DNA of 64,000 nt from Xanthomonas arboricola pv. juglandis (lineage in GTDB: Bacteria > Pseudomonadota > Gammaproteobacteria > Xanthomonadales > Xanthomonadaceae), in the NCBI RefSeq assembly GCF_001013475.1, contig NZ_JZEF01000002.1:188785-252784 (forward strand), read 5' to 3'. The position numbers and the translations under genes were made by a program. This document shows, one piece after another, positions 17,402 through 26,196 of this stretch. Every line of letters starts with the position of its first letter. Position 1 is the first letter of the stretch. Below the pieces are notes generated by a model that did no database searches, was not told the origin of the DNA, and was given only the letters and a program-made list of their open reading frames with translations.

Positions 17402-19893
17402 GCAAGCACGTCCAGCGCCAGGTCATCGTCCACCTGGGTGGCATGCCGCAACGGCGCATCCGCATCGAACAACAGCGCCAGCACGGTCAAGGCCAGCGAC
17501 TTGGGCGACTCGCCCTTGCCTTCCTCATGCGCGGCCAGCACCGGGCCCACGCAGGCCGGGCAGCCGGCGCTGCAGTCGCAACGCCGCACCAGCTCGTCGG
17601 CGCGCTGCAGCAGCTCGGCCTGGCGCAGCCACAGCGGCTCGCTCAGGCCCACCCCGCCGGGGAAGTTGTCGTACAGATACACCGTGGGCACGAAGGCCTG
17701 CTGCAATTCCACCGCGCCTTCTTCGCCCTCGTCCACGCCGCGCAGCTGCCCGCGCCCGGTCTGGTCGGCCACCGCAAACCACGCGCCGTCGCCATTGCCC
17801 ACCGCTTTTTGCAGGTCGCGCGCATCGGCCATCACTGCCACCGTGGCCACCACGTGCAGCGCATAGGCCGCACCCAGGAACCCATCCAGCGCATCCTGCT
17901 TGGAGGCGAACGCCTTGCCCAACGTGGCCTGCGGCAACTGCCACCACACCGCAGTGGTGTGCAGTTCCTGGTCGGGCAGATTGACCGGCCCGTAGCCGAT
18001 GTTCTCGTGCGTGTAATAGCGGATCTTCTTGTAGCCGGACACGCGCCGCACCACATGCACCTCGCCGTGATGCGAGTCGCCGCGCCCGGCCACGCCGCCG
18101 TCGAAGCGGTCCAGCACCTTCAGCTTGGTGTAGTCGATGCTGTCGGTGTAGTAGTCCACATGCGTGCGCGTGACATAGGCCTTGCGGCCTTCCCAGTCCA
18201 GCCGCTCCACCTGGTACGGCGTGCTCTGCACCATGTGGATGGCGCCTTCGTACAAGGTCAGCGCCGCGGCCGAATAATCCACCTCGGCGATGATCTGCTG
18301 CTTGCCGTCGCTCTTGTCCACCACCACGAAGTTGCCGTCGGCCACCGAGCGCAGGCTCACCGCATTGGCCGGGTAGCTGTCGGCGATCCACTCCCAGCGG
18401 TCGCCTTCCTGGTGGATCACTTCGCTCTCGGCCAGCGCTTCCAGGAACACCAGCGGGTCGATCGGCCCGAACGGTTCGCTGGCAATGAACGGCAGCTCGA
18501 ATGCCGCGCAGCGGATGTGGTCGAACAGGATCAGCGGCTGGTCCGGCGCAATGCGCGCATGTTCGGGCGAGGCATCGGCAAAGAAATCCGGGTGCCGCAC
18601 CACGTACTGGTCCAGCGGCTGCGAACTGGCCACCAGCACGCCCAGCGCCGGTTGCTGGCGGCGCCCGGCGCGGCCGAAGCGCTGCCAGGTCGCCGCCACG
18701 CTGCCGGGGTAGCCGTTGAGGATCACCACATCCAGCGCGCCGATATCCACGCCCAGCTCCAGCGCCGAGGTGGACACGATGCCGTCGATATTGCCGGCGC
18801 GCATCGCGCGCTCCACCTCGCGCCGCTCGGTGGGCAGGTAGCCGCCGCGGTACGCACGGATGCGTGGCGGCTTGCGCGGGTCGTGGTCGAAGATGTCCTT
18901 CAGGTACTTGGTCAGCACCTCCACCATCAGGCGCGTCTGCGCGAACACCAGCGTCTTCAGGCCGCTCTTGATCGCAATGCGTGCGATGCGGTTGCTCTGC
19001 GAGCGTGCCGATGCGCGCAGCCCCAAATCCGCATTGACCACCGGCGGGTTCCACAGCAGCACGTGCTTGTCGCCGGTGGGCGCGCCGGATTCGGTGATCG
19101 CATGCACCTGCTCTTCGATCAGGGCCTGCGCGTGCGCATGCGGGTTGCCGATGGTGGCCGAGCACAGGATGAACTGCGGGTTGGCGCCATAGAACGCGCA
19201 GATGCGCTTGAGCCGGCGCAGCACATTGGTAACGTGGCTGCCGAACACGCCGCGGTAGGTGTGGATCTCGTCGATCACCACATAGCGCAGGTTCTCGAAG
19301 AACTGCGCCCACTTGGTGTGATGCGGCAGGATCGCCTGGTGCAGCATGTCCGGGTTGCTCACCACGATGTCGCCATGCAGGCGGATCGCCTGGCGCGCAT
19401 CGCCGGGCGTATCGCCGTCGAAGGTGAAGGCCTTCACCCCCAGCTCGCCGGCGCGGTTCAACTCCAGCAGCTCGGCCACCTGGTCCTGCGCCAGCGCCTT
19501 GGTCGGGAACAGGTACAGCGCCTTGGCCCCGGAGCTCATCGCCGCGCTCACCACCGGCAGCGTGTAGCACAGCGATTTGCCCGACGCGGTGGGCGTCACG
19601 ATCGCCACATGTTCGCCGCGTTGGGTGGCTGCCCAGGCATCGGCCTGGTGGCTGTAGAGCTGGCTGATGCCGCGCGCGCGCAAGGCGTCGGCCAGCGCGG
19701 CCGGCACGTCGGCGGGAATCGGCGCATAACGGCCGTCGCGCCCGGGCAGGGTAAAGCTGCCGGTGATGCGGTCGTGGTAACGCCGTTCCAGGCGTTCGGT
19801 GAGCAGTGCGCCATCGCGGCTGGGCCGGCCATCGGTGGTGGCCAGCGCGCGCTCGGCGGTTTCGGTGCGGGGAGCGAGGGCAAACGGAGGCAT
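17398..19893 (-). CDS. mrfA: MrfA-like (YprA) DEAD/DEAH-box repair helicase with DUF1998
   Basis: An 831-residue superfamily 2 helicase: YSHQADAW (Q-like), TPTASGKS (motif I), PTKALAQDQ (Ia), VVSNPDML, VIDEIH (II), CSATIGNP (III), then STSALELGVDIG and RFGRAGRR in the second RecA domain. The C-terminal region has the four-cysteine cluster CDCSAGCPAC of DUF1998, which in MrfA binds zinc. I chose ATG 19893 because GGGAG lies 8 bases upstream; frames further upstream lack a ribosome site. It is cotranscribed with the MrfB-like exonuclease by an ATGA overlap. Confidence 0.9.
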   Translation of the reverse strand: MPPFALAPRTETAERALATTDGRPSRDGALLTERLERRYHDRITGSFTLPGRDGRYAPIPADVPAALADALRARGISQLYSHQADAWAATQRGEHVAIVTPTASGKSLCYTLPVVSAAMSSGAKALYLFPTKALAQDQVAELLELNRAGELGVKAFTFDGDTPGDARQAIRLHGDIVVSNPDMLHQAILPHHTKWAQFFENLRYVVIDEIHTYRGVFGSHVTNVLRRLKRICAFYGANPQFILCSATIGNPHAHAQALIEEQVHAITESGAPTGDKHVLLWNPPVVNADLGLRASARSQSNRIARIAIKSGLKTLVFAQTRLMVEVLTKYLKDIFDHDPRKPPRIRAYRGGYLPTERREVERAMRAGNIDGIVSTSALELGVDIGALDVVILNGYPGSVAATWQRFGRAGRRQQPALGVLVASSQPLDQYVVRHPDFFADASPEHARIAPDQPLILFDHIRCAAFELPFIASEPFGPIDPLVFLEALAESEVIHQEGDRWEWIADSYPANAVSLRSVADGNFVVVDKSDGKQQIIAEVDYSAAALTLYEGAIHMVQSTPYQVERLDWEGRKAYVTRTHVDYYTDSIDYTKLKVLDRFDGGVAGRGDSHHGEVHVVRRVSGYKKIRYYTHENIGYGPVNLPDQELHTTAVWWQLPQATLGKAFASKQDALDGFLGAAYALHVVATVAVMADARDLQKAVGNGDGAWFAVADQTGRGQLRGVDEGEEGAVELQQAFVPTVYLYDNFPGGVGLSEPLWLRQAELLQRADELVRRCDCSAGCPACVGPVLAAHEEGKGESPKSLALTVLALLFDADAPLRHATQVDDDLALDVLA

Positions 19894-20066
19894 ACGGCGG
19901 CTCCCAAAGAGGGGCATGAGACAGGGGAGGTGTCTCAGGGTATGAGACCAGCGCCGAACCAGCGAGCCTGTGTCACTGAGCGGATTCAGCAAGCCGGGTA
20001 TTCTATTGCCTCCACCGCGTCACCGTTGCCTTGCACGCTGTGGCTCCCCCATCTCGAAGAACCGCC

Positions 20067-20729
20067 GTGCCCGTTTCTCCCAGCCTCACCGCGCCGCACT
20101 ACAAGACCCGTTCCGCCCGCCGTGCCGATGTGATCGTGCATGCCGCCGGCCTGTTCCTGGCCATCGTCGGCGGCGCCTGGATGGTCTGGCGCGCGCATGC
20201 CAACCAAACCATGCTGCTGGCCACCTGCGTCTACGCGCTGGGGCTGCTGGTGATGTTCGGCTGCTCGGCGGCGTACAACTTCGCCCCGCCGCAACGCCAG
20301 CCGATGCTGCGCAAGTTCGACCACGCCGGCATTTTCGTGATGATTGCCGGCTCCTACACCCCGTTCCTGCTGGTCGCCCTCGACGGCACCTGGCGCTGGG
20401 CGATGATCCTGGGCGTGTGGGGTGTGGCCTTGTTCGGCGTGTTCGCCAAGCTGTTCCTGCCCGGCATCGCCAAGGGCTTCTGGGTGGTGATCTACCTGTT
20501 GCTGGGCTGGGCGGGCATCGTGGTGATCAAGCCACTGCTCGCCGGCCTGGACAGCACGGTGCTGTGGCTGATCGCCGCCGGCGGCGCGTTCTACACCGTG
20601 GGCGTCACCTTCTACGTGCGCAAGTCGCTGGTCTACAACCGCGCCATCTGGCACGCCCACGTGCTGGGCGGCGCGCTCTCGCACTGGTGCGCAATCTGGT
20701 TGTGCCTGCAGCCGTTGGGCGGGGTGTAG
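20067..20729 (+). CDS. Hemolysin III family membrane protein
   Basis: Seven hydrophobic segments and family motifs are visible: VIVHAAGLFLAI, FGCSAAYNF, RKFDHAGIFVMIAGSYTPF and IWHAHVLGGALSHW. These His/Asp/Ser positions are the conserved metal-binding set of the hemolysin III/PAQR superfamily. GTG 20067 is preceded by GAAGAA; TTG 20031 is an alternative. It is divergent from mrfA with a 173-base gap. Despite the name, such proteins are probably membrane hydrolases and toxicity should not be assumed. Confidence 0.88.
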   Translation: MPVSPSLTAPHYKTRSARRADVIVHAAGLFLAIVGGAWMVWRAHANQTMLLATCVYALGLLVMFGCSAAYNFAPPQRQPMLRKFDHAGIFVMIAGSYTPFLLVALDGTWRWAMILGVWGVALFGVFAKLFLPGIAKGFWVVIYLLLGWAGIVVIKPLLAGLDSTVLWLIAAGGAFYTVGVTFYVRKSLVYNRAIWHAHVLGGALSHWCAIWLCLQPLGGV

Positions 20730-20760
20730 CCTCGCCCGGCACAGCCGACTTGCCCCACCC

Positions 20761-20784
20761 GCAGTGATACTTTAGTGTCACTGC
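20761..20784. promoter_or_regulatory. Palindromic operator of the toxin-antitoxin operon
   Basis: GCAGTGATAC (20761-20770) and GTGTCACTGC (20775-20784) match as an inverted repeat in 9 of 10 positions with a 4-base centre. The right arm ends at the antitoxin start codon, so the transcript is nearly leaderless and binding of the antitoxin here would block expression. Confidence 0.75.
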
Positions 20785-21042
20785 ATGCGCACAGAACTTG
20801 TCACCACGCTCAAGCGGCAGGCCACCGAGCTCCTCGCAGATGTCGAGCGCGACAAGGAGCCGATCCTGATCACCCAGCATGGCCTGCCCAGCGCATACCT
20901 GGTGGACGTCGCCAGCTATGAACGCATGCAACAGCGCATGGCGATCCTCGAAGGAATTGCCCGTGGTGAAATGGCGGTAGCCGAAGGCCGCAGCCTGAGC
21001 CACGAGCAAGCCAAACAACGCCTGGCGCGATGGCTGAAATAG
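20785..21042 (+). CDS. Phd/YefM family antitoxin
   Basis: The 85-residue protein has the Phd/YefM DNA-binding fold: TLKRQATELLADVERDKEPILITQHGLPSAYLVDVASYERM. The C-terminal third is charged and probably wraps the toxin. It overlaps the toxin start by 13 bases. No ribosome site precedes it, and the palindrome ends at its first base, so autoregulation is likely. Confidence 0.9.
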   Translation: MRTELVTTLKRQATELLADVERDKEPILITQHGLPSAYLVDVASYERMQQRMAILEGIARGEMAVAEGRSLSHEQAKQRLARWLK

Positions 21043-21329
21043 TCTGGTCTGAGCCGGCAGTGGCCGACCTGGACGCGATTGCCGACTACATTGCGCTTGA
21101 GGACGCTGCCGCCGCAGCGGCACTGGTGAGACGGGTGTTTGCGCATGTCGAGCAATTGGCCGAACACCCGGAGAGTGGAAGCCGGCCGCAGGAGCTCAAG
21201 CGCTCCCGCTACCGTCAAATCGTCGAGCCACCTTGCCGCGTGTTCTACCGTGTGGACGGGCAACGCGTTGTCGTGGTTCACGTGATGCGCTCGGAGCGGT
21301 TACTTCGGAAGAATCGTCTTTCGCGCTGA
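21030..21329 (+). CDS. RelE/ParE family toxin
   Basis: The 99-residue protein matches ParE-type toxins: WSEPAVADLDAIADYIALEDAAAAAALVRRVFAHVEQLAEHPESGSRPQEL, then CRVFYRVDGQRVVVVHVMRSERLL. The basic C-terminus is intact. In this family the target is gyrase (ParE) or ribosome-bound mRNA (RelE); the sequence looks nearer ParE. The gene overlaps the antitoxin, the normal order for Phd/ParE pairs. Confidence 0.9.
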   Translation: MAEIVWSEPAVADLDAIADYIALEDAAAAAALVRRVFAHVEQLAEHPESGSRPQELKRSRYRQIVEPPCRVFYRVDGQRVVVVHVMRSERLLRKNRLSR

Positions 21330-21447
21330 CAGGCGCGTCCATCTTCCAACTGCATCGCATTGCACACGCGTTGCGGCGCATGCGCCCACACCGCGCGCAG
21401 GCACGGCTTACAGCGCCACCCGCTCAATTAAAAAGCGGCTCACACCC

Positions 21448-21969
21448 TCACAGCTTGGTCTTCATCACCGCTTCGAACGCCGCATCCGGCGCGATGCTGT
21501 CGGAGAGCACGACCACCGAATGCAACGTGCCCTTTGCCTGCACGTTGTATTCAAAGCCCACCGGCTTGCCGCCGCGGCTGAACACCTCGATCTCGCTGTA
21601 CTCACCGAGCCGGCCTTCATAACTCTCGCGCTCCAGCCCGTGCTCCTTGGCAAAGGTGCCGGCGGCGCTGCGTGCGCCCTCCCACACCGCGTCTTCGTAG
21701 CTCATCGGCTGCAGCAGGCTGATCATGTGGGTCGCGCAGGCGTTGGTGCTGGTCACGCCATAGCCATCGACCTCGCCCAGCAACGGGATCTTGCGGACAT
21801 CGCGTTTGGGCGTGGCGGTGACGGTGCAGCCAAGCTGCTGCAGCTCGGCAAGGGTGAAGTGCTCGGACTCCGGGCGCGGCGCGCTGGGGGTGGCCGTGCC
21901 ACCGTTGCAGGCAGACAGCAGGCCCAGACAGGCGAGCGGCAGGAAGCGGCGTAGAGAAACGTGCGACAA
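21448..21969 (-). CDS. Putative lipoprotein of unknown function
   Basis: The signal sequence RRFLPLACLGLLSACNGG ends in a clear lipobox (LLSAC), so the mature protein is probably lipid-anchored. The remaining 145 residues (EHFTLAELQQLGCTVTATPKRD to AAFEAVMKTKL) match no family I recognise. I chose TTG 21969 because AAGGA precedes it at a good distance and it directly starts the signal peptide; longer in-frame starts add a non-signal extension. Confidence 0.75.
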   Translation of the reverse strand: MSHVSLRRFLPLACLGLLSACNGGTATPSAPRPESEHFTLAELQQLGCTVTATPKRDVRKIPLLGEVDGYGVTSTNACATHMISLLQPMSYEDAVWEGARSAAGTFAKEHGLERESYEGRLGEYSEIEVFSRGGKPVGFEYNVQAKGTLHSVVVLSDSIAPDAAFEAVMKTKL

Positions 21970-22138
21970 CGGTGACGTCCTTGTAGTGAATGGAAGAGCG
22001 GCGCGGCTGCCCTCGACATCGGCGCGCAACATGCCGTCAACGCGTCACGCAATCGCCCAGGTCGGGGCAGCCAGGGCGCGCGAGGGTAGCGCGTCAGGCG
22101 TCAACGCATGCTGAGAGCCATCAACCACGCCGCCGCGC

Positions 22139-22474
22139 TCATTCCGGCATCACCATGCGGATCGCGCGCGTGCCGATCTCTGCACCGGTAACTGCGTCGA
22201 TGGCAACCGGCTGCAGCTCGGTGCCGGTTTCCGCATCCAGAAAACGTAGCAACTTGCCCTCGCCACGGTGTTTGCGGCCCCACGCGCCGATCATGAACAG
22301 CACCGGCAGGTAGTCGCGCCCTGCCTGGGTCAGCACGTACTCCTCGCGCGGCGGGCGGGTGGAATACAGGCGCTTTTCCAGCAGCCGCTCCTCGGTCAGC
22401 GTCGCCAGCCGCTTGGTCAGCATGGTCGGGGCAATCCCCAGGCTCTGCCGGAACTGATCGAAGCGGGTCAGCCC
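22139..22474 (-). pseudogene. HxlR family regulator lacking its 5' end
   Basis: GLTRFDQFRQSLGIAPTMLTKRLATLTEERLLEKRLYSTRPPREEYVLTQAGRDYLPVL is the second half of an HxlR winged helix. The usual first part, a Cys-containing segment with VGDRWTLLILRDAFxG, is missing: upstream of Gly the frame runs antisense through the neighbouring YCII gene. A fresh ATG at 22492 could still make a 117-residue protein without the first helices, which would not be expected to bind DNA normally. Confidence 0.8.
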
Positions 22475-22733
22475 GGACTTTCTGGCCACCATGTCGGATC
22501 AGGAAAAAGCCCTGATGCAGCAGCATGCCGCGTTTCTGGACCAGCGCCTGGCCGAGGGAATCCTGCTGGCGCATGGCCCGGTCATCGATGAAACCGGCGG
22601 CTTTGGTCTGTCGCTGTATCAGATTGCCGACGACCAGGACATTGCCGCCATCACCGCACAAGACCCGATCATCAAACACGGGGTCGGGCAGTATGCGCAT
22701 TACCCCATGCTGCATTTGAAGGCGCGCGGATAA
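22473..22733 (+). pseudogene. YCII-domain protein lacking its 5' end
   Basis: PDFLATMSDQEKALMQQHAAFLDQRLAEGILLAHGPVIDETGGFGLSLYQIAD is a YciI-like (YCII) protein, but the first strand of about 15 residues is missing. The frame upstream of PDFL reads into the antisense of the HxlR gene. Translation from ATG 22491 could yield an 80-residue product. The junction with the HxlR relic is at about 22470-22478. Confidence 0.75.
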
Positions 22734-22892
22734 ACGCCGCGCTGCAGGCGGCACGCTCAAATCGTCATCGCAGCAGCACGTTGCGGTGGCGAGCGTGCGC
22801 CGCGCTTGCAGCAAGCCATGGCGGCCGCAGGCGGGCTGCGCTCAGGCCACGCTGTCAGTAGCCAGTCTTTCGAATGGGGCGGGCGAGCGCTC

Positions 22893-23996
22893 TCACCGCA
22901 CCGGCACCCGCGCGCTGGCCCCCAAGCCACGCTTGGGAAACGCCGCCTCCACCGGCGCACGCCGCTGCACCCACATGTCGCCCATCATCCGGTCCAGCCC
23001 GCGGTCCAGGCCGGTGACCAGCCCCGCGCCCGGGGTGAAGGTCAGCTCGCCAAAGAAGACCTGGCCATGCTGGATGTACCAGTCCACCCGCACGTAGTCG
23101 AAGTCGCCGGCCAGCTGTTGGCTCAGGCCCAGCGCCTGCTCCAGCAGCGCGGGCGCGCAGGGCGGGGTGCGCCCGTCGTCGCGGATGCGGTGGAAGGCCG
23201 TGTGCAGGTTGTTCACGAAGAAGGTCATCGCCAGCTTGGGCGTGTCGAAGCGCCCGTAGATCACCTGCAGCACGTACTGGAAACTGCCATCGGCCTGCCG
23301 GAACATGTGGAACTTGTAGTCCACCGGCACCTGCTGCGCATCGCCGATGTACTGCTCCACCAAAATGCGCGGCGGAATATCGCGGTAATGGATCTCGCGC
23401 ACCTTGTCGGAGAAGTCGGTCTGCAGCCATTGGCCGCAGCGCTCGATGATGCGGCGCTTCTGCTGCGCGTCCGGCTCATCGCGCACCACCTCCACCATCG
23501 CCGCGCCATGGTTGGCCTTGATCACGGTCTGCCGCCACTGCGGCAGGCGCAGCAGCTCCTGCGGGTCGGTGCTGTCCAGCAGCAGCGGGATCAGGTGCGC
23601 CTCGCCGATCCTGGCCGCCACATACGGGCGCACCGCAAACTTGTCCGCCAGCCGCCGGTACAGCGGGTAATCGCCGTGCACGCACTTGCGGTAGAGGACC
23701 TTCTCGTTGAAGCACTTGGGCGCGTACAGATCCGGCAGCCGGCCGAAGGTGTGCAGGTAGTACAGCCGGTCCTGGTGCCGCCAGGGCAGGGTGCGCAGCA
23801 GGCCGCGCGCGCCCTTGCGCAGCAGGCGCTTGAGGCTGATGGCGTCGGTGGCCGGCGCAGCTGCGCCAGGCAATGCGGCCGGGCGGGCGTCGCCTGCAAA
23901 CCGCGTCAACCCCGGCAGCAGCGCAGCCCACGGCTCACCTGCTGCCCCAACCCGCGCTCCCAGCGGCTGCGTCTGCAGCCCCATCCCGTTGTCCAT
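22893..23996 (-). CDS. TupA-like ATP-grasp protein
   Basis: The family core is visible: PWRHQDRLYYLHTFGRLPDLYAPKCFNEKVLYRK, KFAVRPYVAARIGEAHLIPLL, VIKANHGAAM, RILVEQYIGDAQQVPVDYKFHMF and DFDYVRVDWYIQHGQVFFGELTFTPGAG. ATP-grasp proteins of this group (TupA-like) join amino acids to sugars or are found in polysaccharide clusters. No glycan genes are next to it here. ATG 23996 has GAGGGA upstream. The first 60 residues are Ala/Gly/Pro-rich and probably flexible. Confidence 0.85.
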   Translation of the reverse strand: MDNGMGLQTQPLGARVGAAGEPWAALLPGLTRFAGDARPAALPGAAAPATDAISLKRLLRKGARGLLRTLPWRHQDRLYYLHTFGRLPDLYAPKCFNEKVLYRKCVHGDYPLYRRLADKFAVRPYVAARIGEAHLIPLLLDSTDPQELLRLPQWRQTVIKANHGAAMVEVVRDEPDAQQKRRIIERCGQWLQTDFSDKVREIHYRDIPPRILVEQYIGDAQQVPVDYKFHMFRQADGSFQYVLQVIYGRFDTPKLAMTFFVNNLHTAFHRIRDDGRTPPCAPALLEQALGLSQQLAGDFDYVRVDWYIQHGQVFFGELTFTPGAGLVTGLDRGLDRMMGDMWVQRRAPVEAAFPKRGLGASARVPVR

Positions 23997-24440
23997 CGCC
24001 AGATCCCTCTTCTTGTCGTTTAGTGAGACGCAAGTCACAATTAAGTGTGATGCTAGTCACGGTATACGGGAAAAGTAAGAAGAGGGTTGCGAAACGTCTC
24101 AAGCAGACCGATTTCGCAAAGATCAGTGCGTTTTAGGGCTTGAAGACGGGCTTGGCGGCTGCTGTTGCGTCCGCTTTGCTGCGTTGCGGCAGCCGCGCGA
24201 GCCAGGACGACGCAGCCACGGCCGGGCGCCGCTTGGGCACAGCGCCGGTCAGGGGCGTAGGCGGAGGTCGCGTAACTCAAATGGCGGCGTGTGCGCTGCG
24301 CCACGATGGGGAGGTGCACCCAGGGGGAAGCGCCAGGCGTTGAATGCCAGCGCAGGCCCGCACTCAGGGGACGCAGTCGCATCGCCGCCCAGGATCGAGC
24401 AATATCAGGCGATACCACTGCAGCCCGCAACGGATGGCCC
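23997..24440. other. Gene-free stretch between divergent genes
   Basis: The first 120 bases next to the ATP-grasp gene are AT-rich for this genome and probably hold its promoter. The rest is GC-rich with short open frames on both strands that show no coding pattern or ribosome site. I see no RNA gene or repeat. Confidence 0.5.
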
Positions 24441-25154
24441 ATGCACGTCACCAAATTCCTGGCCCTGGCAGCGCTGTGCCTTGCGCTTGCCGCCTGCGCA
24501 GACACAGACCAGCCCGCACAAGCCGATAAGGCGCCCACATCGGCGCAGGCAGCAGCCAGCCCCGCCACCGCAGATGGCAACGCCGCCGCACTGCCGCCCG
24601 CCCAGGCGGCCAACAGCCATCCGCCTTCGGTCAGCCAGCAGGCAAGGCGCTATCTCTGCCCGCAGGGCCCCAATGCCTGCCCGGCCGGTGGGCCATTGAT
24701 CGCCAACTCCGATGCAGAGGCGCAGTGGCTGCTGCGCCACGGCTACCCGACGGAACACGAACTGGCCCGGTTGGAAACCCTGACGCTGGACCAGCTCAAG
24801 GCCGAGTCGCAGGCAGGCAACCAGCCCGCAACGGTGATCTACGGCAAAAAGACCGCACTGGCGGGCCGTTTTTATCAGGGCATCGGCATCCTGCGGCGGG
24901 CCGCGGTGGCGGGGAACCTGTATGCGTACTACGGGCTGTCGGACGTGTACGTCAGCGACACCGCAAACAAGAACCTGGTCGACAGCCTGGCCTACCTGCG
25001 TCTGGCCTATCTGCTGGGCGATGCAAAAGCCTCGGCCGTCATCGCATCGCGTGGCCTGAGCAGTGTTGAAAACGTCGTTGCCGACGAGCGCGCCGCGTCC
25101 CTGCACAAGACGTTTTCCAAGTATCAGCGCCCCTCGCCACGGCCGCTGGAATAA
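24441..25154 (+). CDS. Putative lipoprotein with helical repeat-like tail
   Basis: The 237-residue protein starts MHVTKFLALAALCLALAAC, a type II signal with lipobox (LAAC). An Ala/Pro/Gln-rich spacer follows, then RRYLCPQGPNACPAGGPLI and a region rich in Ala/Tyr/Leu helices (GILRRAAVAGNLYAYYGLSDVYV, YLRLAYLLGDAKASAVIASRGL) reminiscent of Sel1-like repeats. Function unknown. It converges on the LysR gene with a 10-base gap. Confidence 0.8.
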   Translation: MHVTKFLALAALCLALAACADTDQPAQADKAPTSAQAAASPATADGNAAALPPAQAANSHPPSVSQQARRYLCPQGPNACPAGGPLIANSDAEAQWLLRHGYPTEHELARLETLTLDQLKAESQAGNQPATVIYGKKTALAGRFYQGIGILRRAAVAGNLYAYYGLSDVYVSDTANKNLVDSLAYLRLAYLLGDAKASAVIASRGLSSVENVVADERAASLHKTFSKYQRPSPRPLE

Positions 25155-25164
25155 CGCCGGGCGA

Positions 25165-26058
25165 TCAGCCCCCCACATTCAGTTGCGGAATCTTCGCAAA
25201 CGCCTCGGCAATAAAATCCATAAACACGATCGCGCGCTTCGGCATCAGCCGGTTGGCCGCATACAGGATGTGCATGGGCACCGCAGGTGCGGAGAATTCG
25301 CCCAGCACGATTTGCAGCTGCCCGGCCTTGAGCCCCTGCTCGAACAACCACTCCGGCCCCTGCCCGATGCCCAGGCCCGCACTCACCGACTCGCGCGCGG
25401 CCTCCGGCGAATTGACCCGGATCCGGCCGGACACCGGCACTTCCACATCCTTGAAACGCCAGGTCGCCCCGGAGGCCAGCAGGGTGTACAGCACGCAATC
25501 GTGCTGGCGCAGGTCCTCGGGCACGCGGGGCACGCCGCGCTCGGCAAGATAGGCATTGCTTGCCACGCACACGCGCTTGAACGTGCCGATCCGCCGTGCG
25601 CGTAGCGCACTGTTTTCCAGGTGGCCGATGCGGATGGCGAGTTCCGCGCCCTCGTCGAGCAGATTGACGAAGCGGTCGTTGATCTGCAGATCCAGCTGCA
25701 GGCCCGGAAAGCGCCGCAAAAACTCCGGCACCAGCGGCATCACATAGTGGTGCGACAGCGCCGTGGGGCAGGCCACCCGCAGCAAGCCGGACGGCTGCAC
25801 GTTGTCGTGCAGCGCCATCTCCGACTCGCCCACCGCATCCAGGATGCGGCGCACTTCCGCGTAGTAGCGCTCTCCCTCCGGTGTCAGCACCAGCTTGCGG
25901 GTGGAGCGGTTGAGCAGCCGGGTGTGCAGGTGCTCTTCCAGCGCTGCCACGTGGCGGCTGACATTGGGTTGGCCCAGGCCCAGGTCGCGCCCGGCCGCAG
26001 AAAAGCTGCCGGTTTCCACCGCACGCGCAAAGCAGGTCATCAGCAGAAACCGGTCCAT
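25165..26058 (-). CDS. LysR family transcriptional regulator
   Basis: The N-terminal helix-turn-helix reads FARAVETGSFSAAGRDLGLGQPNVSRHVAALEEHLHTRLLNRSTRKLVLTPEG, typical of the AaeR/DmlR-like LysR group, followed by the effector domain (GLLRVACPTALSHHYVMPLVPEFLRRFPGLQLDL). GGAG precedes ATG 26058. It is divergent from a short-chain dehydrogenase and a perfect palindrome lies 12 bases upstream of its start, so it probably controls that gene. Confidence 0.92.
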   Translation of the reverse strand: MDRFLLMTCFARAVETGSFSAAGRDLGLGQPNVSRHVAALEEHLHTRLLNRSTRKLVLTPEGERYYAEVRRILDAVGESEMALHDNVQPSGLLRVACPTALSHHYVMPLVPEFLRRFPGLQLDLQINDRFVNLLDEGAELAIRIGHLENSALRARRIGTFKRVCVASNAYLAERGVPRVPEDLRQHDCVLYTLLASGATWRFKDVEVPVSGRIRVNSPEAARESVSAGLGIGQGPEWLFEQGLKAGQLQIVLGEFSAPAVPMHILYAANRLMPKRAIVFMDFIAEAFAKIPQLNVGG

Positions 26059-26069
26059 CGCCCACTCCC

Positions 26070-26092
26070 ATTCATGCGCAGAACGCATGAAT
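26070..26092. promoter_or_regulatory. Perfect 9-bp inverted repeat, likely LysR site
   Basis: ATTCATGCG (26070-26078) and CGCATGAAT (26084-26092) are exact reverse complements with a 5-base spacer, between the divergent LysR and SDR genes. The symmetry and size fit a LysR recognition site. Confidence 0.7.
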
Positions 26093-26196
26093 GGTATGTG
26101 CCGGCGCGGTCTTCCGCCACATTGGGCATGGGCGCACGCTGCACCCCATGAAGGCCGGCCACGCGCGGCGGGCCTGCCACCTCCCAGGAGCACCCC

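Noticed and set aside
16702-20133. 1143-codon plus-strand frame opposite mrfAB
   Set aside because: Shadow of the helicase and exonuclease genes; no motif and unnatural composition.
20067-20729. Hemolysin as a virulence toxin
   Set aside because: Family name only; the membrane fold and conserved His/Asp set indicate a PAQR-like protein present in most bacteria.
24053-24343. Short open frames in the gap before the lipoprotein gene
   Set aside because: No ribosome sites and no coding pattern; overlapping frames on both strands.
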